A DNA stretch of 64,000 nt from assembly GCA_964482495.1 (NCBI GenBank), contig CAYZXS010000018.1:7355-71354 (forward strand), in the 5' to 3' direction. The DNA is from J029 sp964482495. GTDB taxonomy: Bacteria > Planctomycetota > UBA1135. Within the stretch, counting starts at the first letter, position 1; each line of letters starts with the position of its first letter. Positions 42,526-52,997 of the stretch are shown here, one piece after another. The notes below the pieces were generated by a model. It had not been told where the DNA came from and did no database searches. It saw nothing but the letters and a program-made list of their open reading frames with translations. The translations under genes were made by a program, and so were the position numbers.

Positions 42526-44844
42526 ATGCGATACCCGCTGATCCTCGGGATGCTGGCCGCGCTCGCCCCTGTCGCCGACGCGCAAGGTCCGACCGGCCAA
42601 GCCTCCACCCAAGACAACGTCGACACCGTCGTGCCCGCGACATCCGGGCCGGAAGGCGCCCTGCGCTACCCGACGCCGGTGCGGCCGGCTTACGCCTCCG
42701 AGCTGACCCCGGTCTACTCGGACCGGCCCCTCGAAGGTCCGAGCGCCCCGATCACCCTGGACCTCCGCACCGGCGTGGAGACCGTCCACCCGGTGCCGGT
42801 CGGCCCTTACGCACCCTCCGGCTTCGTCACCGGCCAGGTGGTCGGTGATGAGGTTCGGGAGAGCCTCTCGCGGTCCTTCAACCAGCTGGTCTCGATCAAC
42901 AGCTCCTCCTTCCCCTGGTCCTCCCACGTCCGCATGTGGTTCGACCAGGGCGGCGGCAGCTTCGTTTGCTCCGGCACCATGATCGACGCCAAGCACTTCA
43001 TCACCGCCGGCCACTGCGTCCATGAGGGCAGCGGAGGCGCTTGGTCCACCAACGTCTCAGCCTCGCCCGCGTGGGACGGGGATGATGACGCCTTCGGCTC
43101 GGCGAACGGCACCAGCATGGTCTCTTGGACTGGCTGGACCGTCTCCGGTAGCTGGGACGGCGACCAGGCACTGGTCCGGATCGACCGGCCCTTCGGCTTC
43201 CTGACCGGCTGGTTCGGCTATGGCTACAACGACTCGGATACCTGGTGGTCGTCGACGACCTTCAACACCACCGGCTACCCGGGCGGTAGCTCCTGGCCCG
43301 GCGCTCCGGACCAGCAGTACTACGGCTACGGCAGCTGGGACCAGGTCGACACCTACACGGTCGAGGCGGACTGCCCGCCCTGGACCTACTGGTTCGGCGG
43401 CATGAGCGGCGGCGGCGTCTACTACATCGACGGCGGAACCGGCAACCGCTACGCCTACGCCAACAACAGCTATGGCTGGGGCAAGGGCTCCAACATCACC
43501 TCGCGCTTCGGGGTCTGCCGGATGACCGGCGGCAAGTTCGACTACTACCTCAACACCTTCATCCCCGCCGGTTACAGCACCTCCGTCCAGGACCTGGTGC
43601 CGCTGGACGTGAACGCCGACCAGGGTGGCAGCTCCATCTACGCCGGCGAACAGCTCGACGCGATGGACTACCTCGTGGCGAACGCCTCGCTCTACAACCC
43701 GGCCTCCCAGACGGTGCCGGTGGACACCTACCTGTCCACCAATGACAACATCTCGACAGCCGACACGCTGATCCAGTCCCACACCTTCACTTGGGACTTC
43801 GCCGCCAAGTCCAGCGTCCGGATCACCTACTCCACGCCGCCGACCATCCCGTCGACCACGGCCGCCGGCACCTACTGGGTCGGCGTCATCCTCGACATCA
43901 CGGATGGCAATACCGGCAACAACGACACCGACGGCTGGGACGCGGTTGAGATCAACGTCCAGGATCCGCCGCCCTACTGGCCCGACCTGCCGTCGACCTT
44001 CCGCAGCGTCAACAGCGGCATGACGGTCTACTTCGACAGCGCCGCGGGCTCGGTCCAATCTTGGATGGGGATCAACGCCCTCGACGCCGGTCACCTCTAC
44101 TCCGACCCTGAGGCCTGGTGCAATATCGGGCAGCTGGGCGCCTGCACCACCACCCAGTCCGGCTCCTACTGCCTGGAGATGGGCTTGGAACCGGGGTCGA
44201 CGAATTACCACGACGTCGCCAACGGCTTCATCGTCGGCTTGGACGGCACGGGAGACGGGGACCTGCTCCTCGACTACTGGGCCATCAACCACGGCGAGGA
44301 ATCGAGCACCGATGACGGCGTCTTCGTCAGCGACGACGGCGACAGCTGGGTGCAACTGGTGGGGGACTGGTCTGGGGCCACCTCGACCTGGAGCCAGACC
44401 ACCGGTGTCGCTCTGAGCACCGCCGGCGTCAACACCGACGGGGACTTCTACCTGCTGTTCGGGCAGCGCGACAACTTCCCGTACGGCTACCTGGACGGCA
44501 TCGGCATCGACACCATCGACGTCGCCCCGGCGAGCCGCCTGCTGGAGGTCTCTCCGGTCGTCGCGGGCTCTCCCTTCACGGTGTCGGTCTCGAATTGCAC
44601 GCCCTTCAGCACGGTCTACGTCGCCTGGTCCGCGAATGGCGGCGGCCCGACCTCCACGGCCTGGGGGACGGTCTATCTGACCGCGCCCTGGAACACCCTG
44701 CCTCCGCTGACCCCGAACGCCAGCGGTTCCGCCTCCATCACTCAGACCGCGGCCGCCGGCTCCACCGGCGTCCATATCTGGGTCCACGCTCTGGAGATGC
44801 CCGCGGGCGAGCTCACCAACCCGGTGGACTTCGTCATCGGCTGA
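42526..44844 (+). CDS. Secreted trypsin-like serine protease with C-terminal CARDB-like and beta domains
   Basis: 772 residues. Signal peptide MRYPLILGMLAALAPVADAQ. Residues about 115-350 form a chymotrypsin-fold protease similar to glutamyl endopeptidases: SGTMIDAKHFITAGHCV with His163, WDGDQALVRID with Asp213, and GGMSGGGV with Ser294. Residues 365-490 resemble a CARDB/Ig-like adhesion module (NPASQTVPVDTYLSTNDN). A further sandwich (SGSYCLEMGLEPG to FYLLFGQRDNFP) and a terminal domain ending VHIWVHALEMPAGELTNPVDFVIG follow; this kind of terminal repeat is common on secreted proteins of planctomycete-type bacteria (recalled knowledge, not searched). Likely a secreted or surface protease; a strong terminator follows at 44858. 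Confidence 0.88.
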   Translation: MRYPLILGMLAALAPVADAQGPTGQASTQDNVDTVVPATSGPEGALRYPTPVRPAYASELTPVYSDRPLEGPSAPITLDLRTGVETVHPVPVGPYAPSGFVTGQVVGDEVRESLSRSFNQLVSINSSSFPWSSHVRMWFDQGGGSFVCSGTMIDAKHFITAGHCVHEGSGGAWSTNVSASPAWDGDDDAFGSANGTSMVSWTGWTVSGSWDGDQALVRIDRPFGFLTGWFGYGYNDSDTWWSSTTFNTTGYPGGSSWPGAPDQQYYGYGSWDQVDTYTVEADCPPWTYWFGGMSGGGVYYIDGGTGNRYAYANNSYGWGKGSNITSRFGVCRMTGGKFDYYLNTFIPAGYSTSVQDLVPLDVNADQGGSSIYAGEQLDAMDYLVANASLYNPASQTVPVDTYLSTNDNISTADTLIQSHTFTWDFAAKSSVRITYSTPPTIPSTTAAGTYWVGVILDITDGNTGNNDTDGWDAVEINVQDPPPYWPDLPSTFRSVNSGMTVYFDSAAGSVQSWMGINALDAGHLYSDPEAWCNIGQLGACTTTQSGSYCLEMGLEPGSTNYHDVANGFIVGLDGTGDGDLLLDYWAINHGEESSTDDGVFVSDDGDSWVQLVGDWSGATSTWSQTTGVALSTAGVNTDGDFYLLFGQRDNFPYGYLDGIGIDTIDVAPASRLLEVSPVVAGSPFTVSVSNCTPFSTVYVAWSANGGGPTSTAWGTVYLTAPWNTLPPLTPNASGSASITQTAAAGSTGVHIWVHALEMPAGELTNPVDFVIG

Positions 44845-44857
44845 TCCCAGCACACCA

Positions 44858-44892
44858 GGCCGGGCTCCTTCGGGAGCCCGGCCGTTTCTTTC
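44858..44892 (+). terminator. Rho-independent terminator with UUCG tetraloop
   Basis: Perfect 11-bp stem GGCCGGGCTCC / GGAGCCCGGCC closed by a C(UUCG)G loop, then GTTTCTTTC. Ends the protease message just before the CHAT-like gene starts at 44898. Confidence 0.88.
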
Positions 44893-44897
44893 GAGAG

Positions 44898-47537
44898 ATG
44901 TCGCGACTCCTCCTCCTCACCCTCCTCCTCCCCGCCCTCCAGGATCCGCTCACTGAAGCCGACCGCCTGGCCGCGGAGGCGGCCGCGCTCGCGGAGGAGG
45001 GCCACGCCGCCCGAGCCGTTGACCGCTGGATCCAGGTCGTGGACCTCCGCGCGGCGGTTCTCCCCGCCGGCGACCCCATCCGGGTCCGGTCCCGGAACAA
45101 CCTGGCTTGGGCCCTCTCCCAGGCCGATCGTCACCAAGACGCTCTGGCAGAGGGCCAGCGCGCCCTGGAGCAGGCTGCCCTGTCTGGTGACCCTTCTCCG
45201 GCCACGGTCGCGATCCGGCGCAACCTGGCCGAGATCGCCTGGCGCGGCGGCCGCCGTGACCTGGCCCGCAGCGCCGCGGCTCAGGCCGTGGCCGACTCCG
45301 AGCAGGTCTATGGCAAGACGCCGATGAGCGGCGAGCTGCGCGAATACGCCGGCCGCCTGGCCCTCGAAGAGGGCGACTGGCCTGCGGCCGAAGAGCACCT
45401 CGGCTGGGCGGTCGGGATCGCGGAGCACGTCTTCGGGACCAGCGACCCTCAGCGGGTCGCAGGTCCGTTGCACGGCCTCGCCGAGGCCCTGGCCCGGCAG
45501 GGCGCCTGGGATCCGGCGCTGATGCTGCGCGAGCACGCGATTCGGATCCTCGAGCAGACCGGACTCAGCGGATCTCCGCTGTGGCGGAGCCACGGCGAGG
45601 CTCGCGCCGCCCTGCTCACTCGCCTGGGGGAGCGGGGGCTCGCAGGCGAGGCACTCCCCGATCTCCTCACCCGAGGAGGAGGGGCCGCGTCCTCTGCCGA
45701 CGAGCGACTCGTGCACGCCTTGCGCCTGCTCGACCTGGGCCGCCCGGATCGGGCGGAGGTCATCCTGGCGGGGATCGACCGGACCGGGGAGGCCAGCTTC
45801 GACGCCGCGGTCGCCGCTGCGCGAGCCCGGCACGCTGCCTGGACCGGTGAGCGCGACCTCGCCCTCCAGCTCGGTCTGGATGCCCTGGCACGCTTACCAG
45901 AATCGGCCGCGGCCGGCGGCGGCTCGGTCCGAACGGTTCGCGAGGAGCTCGAGATCCTGCTCGGCGCCCTGCTGGTGCAGGCGGGGCGCGCCGAGGAGGC
46001 GCGGGAGCTGCTCTTCGGCTGCTTCCGGGCGCGCCGCGCCGCCCTCGGCGAGCACCACCCGGCCATGTTGCCGATCCTCTTGCCGTTGATCGAGGCCGAA
46101 CGGGCGAGTCACGGCGCCAGCCTCGAGCTGATCGACTTCCTCGACATGAGTTCGGGAGCGCTGGCGGCGATGGGGCCCGAGGAGCGCGCGGCCGCGGAGG
46201 ACCGCTCTTGGCGGGACCGCGGGGTCGGGCTCGCCGCCGTGCTCCGTGACAGCTGGATGGTCATCGCCTCTCGCCGTGAGGATTGGCGTGCCGAGGCCTT
46301 CCGCCAGCTCGACGCGCTGCGCGGCTTGGAGACCACCTCCGGCGATGCTTGGTGGTGGGGCAGCGGAGATCCGGGGGTGGGCGCCGCGGCGGGGGAGGCC
46401 CTGGCCGAGCTCCGCCTCCGGCACCGGGGCGCGAGCCTGGATCAGGCGCGCGCCACCCTGAGCGCCCCTGACCAGCGGCTGCTGTGCCTCGTCGAGGGCG
46501 CCGATCAAGTCTGGGCTTGGGTCGTGGGCCCGGAGCCCGCGTCGGATCGGATCGCCCCGCTCGGTCCAGCCGCGCCGCTGCGGCGTCAGGCGCAGGTCTA
46601 TCTGCGCGGCTTGGCCAGCCCTGGGGGTTCCGCGCCCGGCGGACCGCTCTCCGCGTCCTTGTTGTCGCCGCTCTGGCCTGCTCTGTCGGCGGCCTCCGAC
46701 GTCCTGATCGTCGCCGACGGGACCTTGGCCTGGCTCCCCCTCGAGAGCCTGCCCGCCCCGGGTAGCAGCACCCCGTGGCTGATGAGCTGCCGGCACCGCT
46801 ACGCGCCGTCGGTCGCGGTCGCGGCGGCCTTCGCCGCCTCGCCCGAGGCCCAGGCAGGAGACCGGTCTGAAGGCGCCGGCGCCGGCTTCCACCTCGATCC
46901 TGGCCGCCCGTTCCCTGCGACGCCGCCGGTCCACCAGCTGGGGCGACTCCTCACGCGCTTCGGCGGCCCGCTCGACGCCGGACCGGCTCCCGCCCGGGCG
47001 GAGCGGCGTCCCGAGGGAGAACGCGGCCTGGCGACCGAGTCAGCCTTGAAGGTGGCCTCAGCCCAGGGCGGGTTGAGCGGTCTCCGCTTCCTCCGCGTCC
47101 ACGCCGCGACCTACCTCGACCCGGGGGTCCCTTCGGCGACCGGGGTCGCCCTCGGGCCGGAGGCGCCCAGCGGGCTGCCGCCGTGGGCTGTGGAGGACGG
47201 CTTCCTCGGCATCCCGGAGCTGGCTGGCCTCGACGTGCGCGGGGCGGTGATCTGGCACTCCTTCGCCGGCACTCTCTTCGACCTCGGGCAGCTGCGCCCC
47301 GGCGGGCTGAACGGCCTGGTCGAGGCGTGGGTGCGCGCCAGGGCCGCGGGAGTGATCCTCGCCTCTTGGACTCAGGGCGGGGGCCCGGCGTCGGCCTTCG
47401 ACGCTCGATTGCAGGCCGCGTTGCGTCGCGAGCCACCTCATGCCGCGCTCCATCGGACGCAGCGTGAGTGGTTGCAACAGCGTGGAACGGACGCTGATCC
47501 TGGCGTCTGGGCGCGCTATCGCTACTTCGGACGCTGA
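44898..47537 (+). CDS. Secreted TPR protein with degenerate CHAT domain
   Basis: 879 residues from ATG 44898, six bases after the terminator; in-frame codons before it belong to the protease's reading region. A short hydrophobic leader (RLLLLTLLLPALQDP) suggests export. Residues 20-500 are TPR repeats (RNNLAWALSQADRHQDALAEGQ is one). Residues about 570-879 match the CHAT caspase-like fold: LLCLVEGADQVWAWVVG, ADGTLAWLPLESLPAPG, HRYAPSVAVA, then FLRVHAATYLD with the catalytic His735. The strand that should end in the catalytic Cys reads AVIWHSFAGT (near residue 787), with no Cys, so it is probably not a peptidase. The terminator in front suggests its own promoter, which I cannot locate. Confidence 0.8.
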   Translation: MSRLLLLTLLLPALQDPLTEADRLAAEAAALAEEGHAARAVDRWIQVVDLRAAVLPAGDPIRVRSRNNLAWALSQADRHQDALAEGQRALEQAALSGDPSPATVAIRRNLAEIAWRGGRRDLARSAAAQAVADSEQVYGKTPMSGELREYAGRLALEEGDWPAAEEHLGWAVGIAEHVFGTSDPQRVAGPLHGLAEALARQGAWDPALMLREHAIRILEQTGLSGSPLWRSHGEARAALLTRLGERGLAGEALPDLLTRGGGAASSADERLVHALRLLDLGRPDRAEVILAGIDRTGEASFDAAVAAARARHAAWTGERDLALQLGLDALARLPESAAAGGGSVRTVREELEILLGALLVQAGRAEEARELLFGCFRARRAALGEHHPAMLPILLPLIEAERASHGASLELIDFLDMSSGALAAMGPEERAAAEDRSWRDRGVGLAAVLRDSWMVIASRREDWRAEAFRQLDALRGLETTSGDAWWWGSGDPGVGAAAGEALAELRLRHRGASLDQARATLSAPDQRLLCLVEGADQVWAWVVGPEPASDRIAPLGPAAPLRRQAQVYLRGLASPGGSAPGGPLSASLLSPLWPALSAASDVLIVADGTLAWLPLESLPAPGSSTPWLMSCRHRYAPSVAVAAAFAASPEAQAGDRSEGAGAGFHLDPGRPFPATPPVHQLGRLLTRFGGPLDAGPAPARAERRPEGERGLATESALKVASAQGGLSGLRFLRVHAATYLDPGVPSATGVALGPEAPSGLPPWAVEDGFLGIPELAGLDVRGAVIWHSFAGTLFDLGQLRPGGLNGLVEAWVRARAAGVILASWTQGGGPASAFDARLQAALRREPPHAALHRTQREWLQQRGTDADPGVWARYRYFGR

Positions 47538-47543
47538 TAGAAT
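47535..47543 (+). promoter_or_regulatory. Extended -10 promoter element (TGATAGAAT) for tdh
   Basis: TG-A-TAGAAT, an extended -10, overlapping the CHAT-gene stop. Predicted start of transcription near 47551, giving a short leader with GGAGAA before GTG 47564. Confidence 0.45.
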
Positions 47544-47563
47544 CGCCGCCGGAGAACCCATCC

Positions 47564-48637
47564 GTGCGCGCCATCCAGATGGCCCGGCCCGAGCCGGGCG
47601 CTGCGGTCTTCCTCGAAGACCTGCCCGTCCCCACACCCGGCGAGGGAGAGGTGCGCGTGCGGATCGTCAACACCGCCATCTGCGGCACCGACCGCCACAT
47701 CTTCCACTGGGACCCGTCGGTGTCGGGCATGCTGGCGCCGCCCGTGGTGATCGGCCACGAATTCTGCGGCCACGTCGAGGCGCTCGGCGCCGGCGTCGAC
47801 GGCTGGCAGGAGGGCGACTACGTCTCGGCCGAGATGCACATCGTCTGCGGCGAGTGCCGCGCCTGCCGCAGCCAGAACCAGCACGTCTGCGAGCGCACCC
47901 GGATCGCCGGGCTGCACCGCGACGGCTCCTTCGCCGAGTTCGTCGTCGTGCCGGCCGCCAACCTGGTGCGGCTCGACCCGGACGTGGTGCCGCCGCACAT
48001 CGGCTCCTTCCTCGACGCCCTCGGCAACGCCGTGCACACGGTGCAGTCGGCGACCTCGATCGCCGGCCGCCACGTGTTGCTGAGCGGCTACGGCGCCATC
48101 GGCGCCATGGCGGCGGCGGTGGTGGAGTTCGAGGGCGCCGCCAGCCTGACGATCACCGAGGTCGCGCCGGGCCACCTGGAGCGGGCGCGGGCCTGGGCGG
48201 CGGCGAAGGCCGGTCAGGGGGGGACGCCGATCTCGGTGCTCGATCCGTCCGAGGGCGACACCGTCGAGCGGGTGCGCGACCGCACAGGCGGCGGGGTGGA
48301 CGTGCTCCTGGAGATGAGCGGCGCGCCGCCGGCGATCAACACTGGTCTGGAGCTGCTCTACCCCGGCGGGGAGATGATGATGCTCGGCATCCCCTCCCGC
48401 GTCGATCTGACCCTGGAGGGCTTCAGCCGCAACGTCATCTTCAAGGGGCTGACCCTGCACGGGGTGGTCGGGCGGCGCATGTTCGCCACCTGGGAGGAGA
48501 TGCTCGGTCTGCTCGCGCGCGGCCTGGACCTCGAGCACATCGTCACCCACCGGCTGCCGCTGAGCGGCTTCCACCAGGGCATCGCCCTGCTCGACGCCGC
48601 CCAGGCCCACAAGGTGGTCCTGGACCCGAGCGCCTGA
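47564..48637 (+). CDS. tdh: L-threonine 3-dehydrogenase
   Basis: 357 residues, a zinc medium-chain dehydrogenase. Catalytic zinc site Cys40 (NTAICGTDRH) and His65-Glu66 (VIGHEFCG); structural zinc loop CGECRACRSQNQHVC; Rossmann GYGAIGAMAAAVVEF. The Cys-Gly-Thr-Asp and HEF context is that of threonine dehydrogenase. It oxidises threonine to 2-amino-3-ketobutyrate, which Kbl next door cleaves with CoA to glycine and acetyl-CoA. GTG 47564 has GGAG upstream. Some other polyol dehydrogenases look alike, but the kbl neighbour settles the call. Confidence 0.93.
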   Translation: MRAIQMARPEPGAAVFLEDLPVPTPGEGEVRVRIVNTAICGTDRHIFHWDPSVSGMLAPPVVIGHEFCGHVEALGAGVDGWQEGDYVSAEMHIVCGECRACRSQNQHVCERTRIAGLHRDGSFAEFVVVPAANLVRLDPDVVPPHIGSFLDALGNAVHTVQSATSIAGRHVLLSGYGAIGAMAAAVVEFEGAASLTITEVAPGHLERARAWAAAKAGQGGTPISVLDPSEGDTVERVRDRTGGGVDVLLEMSGAPPAINTGLELLYPGGEMMMLGIPSRVDLTLEGFSRNVIFKGLTLHGVVGRRMFATWEEMLGLLARGLDLEHIVTHRLPLSGFHQGIALLDAAQAHKVVLDPSA

Positions 48638-48670
48638 GCAAGCCGGCGCCTCGCCGACGGCCGGCACCGG

Positions 48671-48676
48671 TAGAAT
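48671..48676 (+). promoter_or_regulatory. -10 box (TAGAAT) seven bases before kbl: predicted leaderless start
   Basis: TAGAAT ends seven bases before ATG 48684, so transcription should begin at the A of the start codon. The 46-base gap after tdh would then hold a separate promoter for kbl. No Shine-Dalgarno is present. Confidence 0.5.
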
Positions 48677-48683
48677 TCGCGGC

Positions 48684-49892
<1,209 letters not shown>

Positions 49893-49904
49893 GTTCGCGC
49901 GGGC

Positions 49905-52900
49905 TCACTGACCCGTCAACCGCCGACAACGCTCCGCGTCCCGGCAGGCCAGGATGCGGTGCGCGGCCGGCACGAAGAACAGCGCCAGCACGGTGGCGCC
50001 GAGCACCCCGCCGGCGATGCCGACCGCCATCGGCGACCAGAACAGGCTGCCGCCCAACACCAGCGGGGTGAAGCCGGCGACGGTGGTGAAGGTGGTGGTG
50101 AGGATGTGGCGGGTCGACCGGTCGACCACCGCCACCACCGCATCGAGCTCGCCCTGACGCGCGGCCTGGTCCTGGCGCAGCGCCGCCATGACCACGATCG
50201 AGTCATTGATCGCCAGCCCGATCAACCCCAGCAGGCCGAGGATGGCCATGAAGCCGAAGGGCAGGCCGGCCGCCCACAGCGCCGCGAAGGCCAGACCGGC
50301 GGCCAAGGCCGCCACCAGACCGATGATCCCGGCGGCGCGGAAGGACTGGAAGGAGAGCACCAGGGCCGCGGCCATCAGCACCATCAGGATGCCGACCTCG
50401 CCCAGCAGGCCGCCGACCGCCTCGTCGCGCTCCGCGCTCTCGCCGCCGAACTCGATGCGGTAGCCGGGCGGCAGCTCGAAGCCGCTGGCCTCGATGCGGC
50501 GGCGGAAGTCGGCCAGCGCCAGCGCCGGCAGGGTGCCGGCTTCGAGGAAGCCCTGGGCGGTGGTCAGGCGGTCGCCATCGCGGTGGGGGATCGAGCCCCA
50601 GGCCGACACGCGCTCGAAGCGGCCGAGGGCCCGAAGCGGCACCCGCCCGCCCTCGACCGGCAACTCCAGCGAGGCCAGCCGGGCCGGCTCGTCCCGGTGC
50701 TCGGCGGCCAGGCGGACCCGGATCGGCAGCTCCTCGGTCTGCTCGAGCAGGGAGCCGCCGACCACGCCCTCGAGCGCCGCCTGCAGCGAGCGGGCCAGGC
50801 CGGCTTGGCTCCGTCCGGCCATGCGCAGCTCGGCCTCGTCGGCGCGGAACAACAGCTTCGGTTCGCCGTGGCGCAGCGACTGGCGGGTGTGGGTGACCCG
50901 AGGCACCTCGCTCAGGATCAGCCGCAGCCGCTCGCCGAGCCGTTCAAGACGGTCCAGGTCGGGACCGTAGACGCGCAGCTCCACCGGCGCCTCGAAGGGC
51001 GGGCCCTGCTCGAGCTGCAGCGCCAGCGGGCGGGTCTGGGGCAGCCCCGCGTCGAGGGCGCGCTGCAGGTCGCGGATGACCGCATCGCCGCCGTCCGGCG
51101 CGTCCAGCCGCACCAGGGCCTGGGCGAAGGCGGCGTCACCGTCGCGGCCGCCGACCATGTTGTAGTAGAACATCGGCGCGCTGGTGCCGAGGAACCAGTC
51201 CACGCCGACCACCCGCGAGTGCTCGCGCAGCAGCTCCTCGGCGCGGCCGGCGGTGCGGCGGGTCTCGGCCAGCGAGCTGCCGGCCGGCAGGAACAGCTGG
51301 ACTTGGAGCTGGTCGCGCTCCGCGGGCGGGAAGAACTGCTCGGGGAGGGTGGCAGCGACCCGGAAGCCGAAGGCGGGCAGCAGGGTGGCGAGCGCCAGCG
51401 CCAGCCACGGGCGACCGAGCAGCAGCCGCAGGGCGCGCCGGTAGCCGCGGCCGAGGGCGCCGGGGGCGAGGCCGGCCGGGCGCGGTCCGGCGGGGCCGGC
51501 GAAGCGCGCGGTGAGCGCCGCGATGACCGTCAGCGACAGGGCCAGCGAGCTCACGAGCGCCATGGCCACGGTCCAGGCGATCGAGCCGACGAATTCGCCG
51601 CTGGGCCCGGGCATCAGCGCGATCGGCAGGAAGGCCAGCACGGTGGTCGCGGTCGAACCGAACAGCGGCACCGCCAGCAGGCGCACCGCGCGGCGCATGG
51701 CCTCGCCGCGGCCGCGGCCTTGGGCGAGCTCGTGGCGGACCTCGTCGACGACGATGATGGCGTTGTCGATCAGCAGGCCGAGGGCCAAGATCAGGCCCGA
51801 GACCGAGATCTGGTGCAGCGGGATGCCGAAGGCCTGCATCTCGGCGAAGACCATCATCGTGGTCAGAGGCAGCGCCACGCCCACCAGCAGGCTGGCGCGC
51901 CAACCCATCATCACCAGGGTCACCAGCAACACCAGCCCGGTGCCGAGCAGCAGGTTGCCCCACAGGTCGCCGAAGCGGCGCTCGACGTAGCGGCTCTGGT
52001 CGAAGATCAGCTCCAATTGCAGGCCGAGCGGCAGGCCGGCCTCGAAGGCGCCCAGGCGGGCGCGGGCTCCCTCGGCCCATTCGTCGACCCGGCGACCCTC
52101 GAGCATGCGGGCGGCCGCGACCACCGCTTGGCGGCCGTCGCTGAGCGCCAGCTCGCCGGCCGGGTCGAGCACCGTCTTGCGCGCCTCGGCGACCTCCCCA
52201 AGCCGGACCAAGCGGCCGTCGGCGCCGGCCGCGACCGGGATGTCGCGGACCGCAGCGAGCGCATCGGGTTCACCGCTGACCTCGACAGCAAGGTCGCTGC
52301 GGCGGCCGCGCAGGGCGCCGGCCGGCCGCTTGGCGTCGCGCTCGCGCACGCGTTCGGCCACGGCGCCGACCTCCAGGCCCAGGTCAGCGAGCCGGCCAGG
52401 CGCGAGCTCGACCAGCACCTCCTCCTGCGGCCGGCCGAACAAGTGGACGACGCCGGTGCCGGGCGCGGCCCGCAGGGCGTCGGCCAGGGCGTCGCCCCAG
52501 CGCGCCAGCTGCGCTCGGTCGGCGGGGCCGGCGGCGTCCCACCGCAGCGCCGCCAGGATCGTGTAGGCCTTGGAGCGGTCGTCGACCAGTTCGGGGGCGG
52601 AGGCCTCGGCGGGCATGGAGGCGCCGGCGTCGGCGAGCTTGTCGCGCACCCGCGACCAGACCGTGGCGACTGCCGCCGCCGGCACTTCGTCCCGCAGCTC
52701 GAGCTGCAGCACCGCCATCCCGGCGCGGGAGTCGGAGCTGATCTCCTTCATCTCAGGCAAGCCGCGCAGCTCGTCCTCGATCTTGTCCGTGACGAGGGCC
52801 TCGACGCGCTCGGCGGTGGCGCCCGGGTAGGCGCTGAGCACGGTGGCGAAGCGCGGCACCAGCTCCGGGTCCTCGGTGCGCGGCAGCTGCTGCAGCGCGC

Positions 52901-52973
52901 TCCAGCCGGCGGCCACCACCAGCAGCACCGTGAGGACGAGGAGTCGCGGTCGGCGGAGGTAGAGGTCGAGCAT
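49905..52973 (-). CDS. RND-family efflux pump of the TetR-controlled unit
   Basis: 1022 residues. AcrB-type topology: first helix (RLLVLTVLLVVAAGWSAL), porter SAYPGATAERVEALVTDKI, TM4 SVSGLILALGLLIDNAIIVVDEV (Asp kept), C-terminal helices FMAILGLLGLIGLAINDSIVVMAAL and PMAVGIAGGVLGATVLALFFVP. It belongs to the proteobacterial-type heavy RND group often called 'efflux RND transporter permease' near AcrB/MexF-like fusions. It starts 24 bases downstream of the fusion protein and is not adjacent to an outer-membrane channel gene. Substrate unknown. Not closely similar to the two pumps at 23-30 kb. Confidence 0.92.
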   Translation of the reverse strand: MLDLYLRRPRLLVLTVLLVVAAGWSALQQLPRTEDPELVPRFATVLSAYPGATAERVEALVTDKIEDELRGLPEMKEISSDSRAGMAVLQLELRDEVPAAAVATVWSRVRDKLADAGASMPAEASAPELVDDRSKAYTILAALRWDAAGPADRAQLARWGDALADALRAAPGTGVVHLFGRPQEEVLVELAPGRLADLGLEVGAVAERVRERDAKRPAGALRGRRSDLAVEVSGEPDALAAVRDIPVAAGADGRLVRLGEVAEARKTVLDPAGELALSDGRQAVVAAARMLEGRRVDEWAEGARARLGAFEAGLPLGLQLELIFDQSRYVERRFGDLWGNLLLGTGLVLLVTLVMMGWRASLLVGVALPLTTMMVFAEMQAFGIPLHQISVSGLILALGLLIDNAIIVVDEVRHELAQGRGRGEAMRRAVRLLAVPLFGSTATTVLAFLPIALMPGPSGEFVGSIAWTVAMALVSSLALSLTVIAALTARFAGPAGPRPAGLAPGALGRGYRRALRLLLGRPWLALALATLLPAFGFRVAATLPEQFFPPAERDQLQVQLFLPAGSSLAETRRTAGRAEELLREHSRVVGVDWFLGTSAPMFYYNMVGGRDGDAAFAQALVRLDAPDGGDAVIRDLQRALDAGLPQTRPLALQLEQGPPFEAPVELRVYGPDLDRLERLGERLRLILSEVPRVTHTRQSLRHGEPKLLFRADEAELRMAGRSQAGLARSLQAALEGVVGGSLLEQTEELPIRVRLAAEHRDEPARLASLELPVEGGRVPLRALGRFERVSAWGSIPHRDGDRLTTAQGFLEAGTLPALALADFRRRIEASGFELPPGYRIEFGGESAERDEAVGGLLGEVGILMVLMAAALVLSFQSFRAAGIIGLVAALAAGLAFAALWAAGLPFGFMAILGLLGLIGLAINDSIVVMAALRQDQAARQGELDAVVAVVDRSTRHILTTTFTTVAGFTPLVLGGSLFWSPMAVGIAGGVLGATVLALFFVPAAHRILACRDAERCRRLTGQ

Positions 52974-52997
52974 GGCGGCGACGGCGCGGGGACCGGG

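Noticed and set aside
42347..42848. Small open frames in the region after rodA
   Set aside because: Overlap the protease signal peptide region or lack start signals; none shows a motif.
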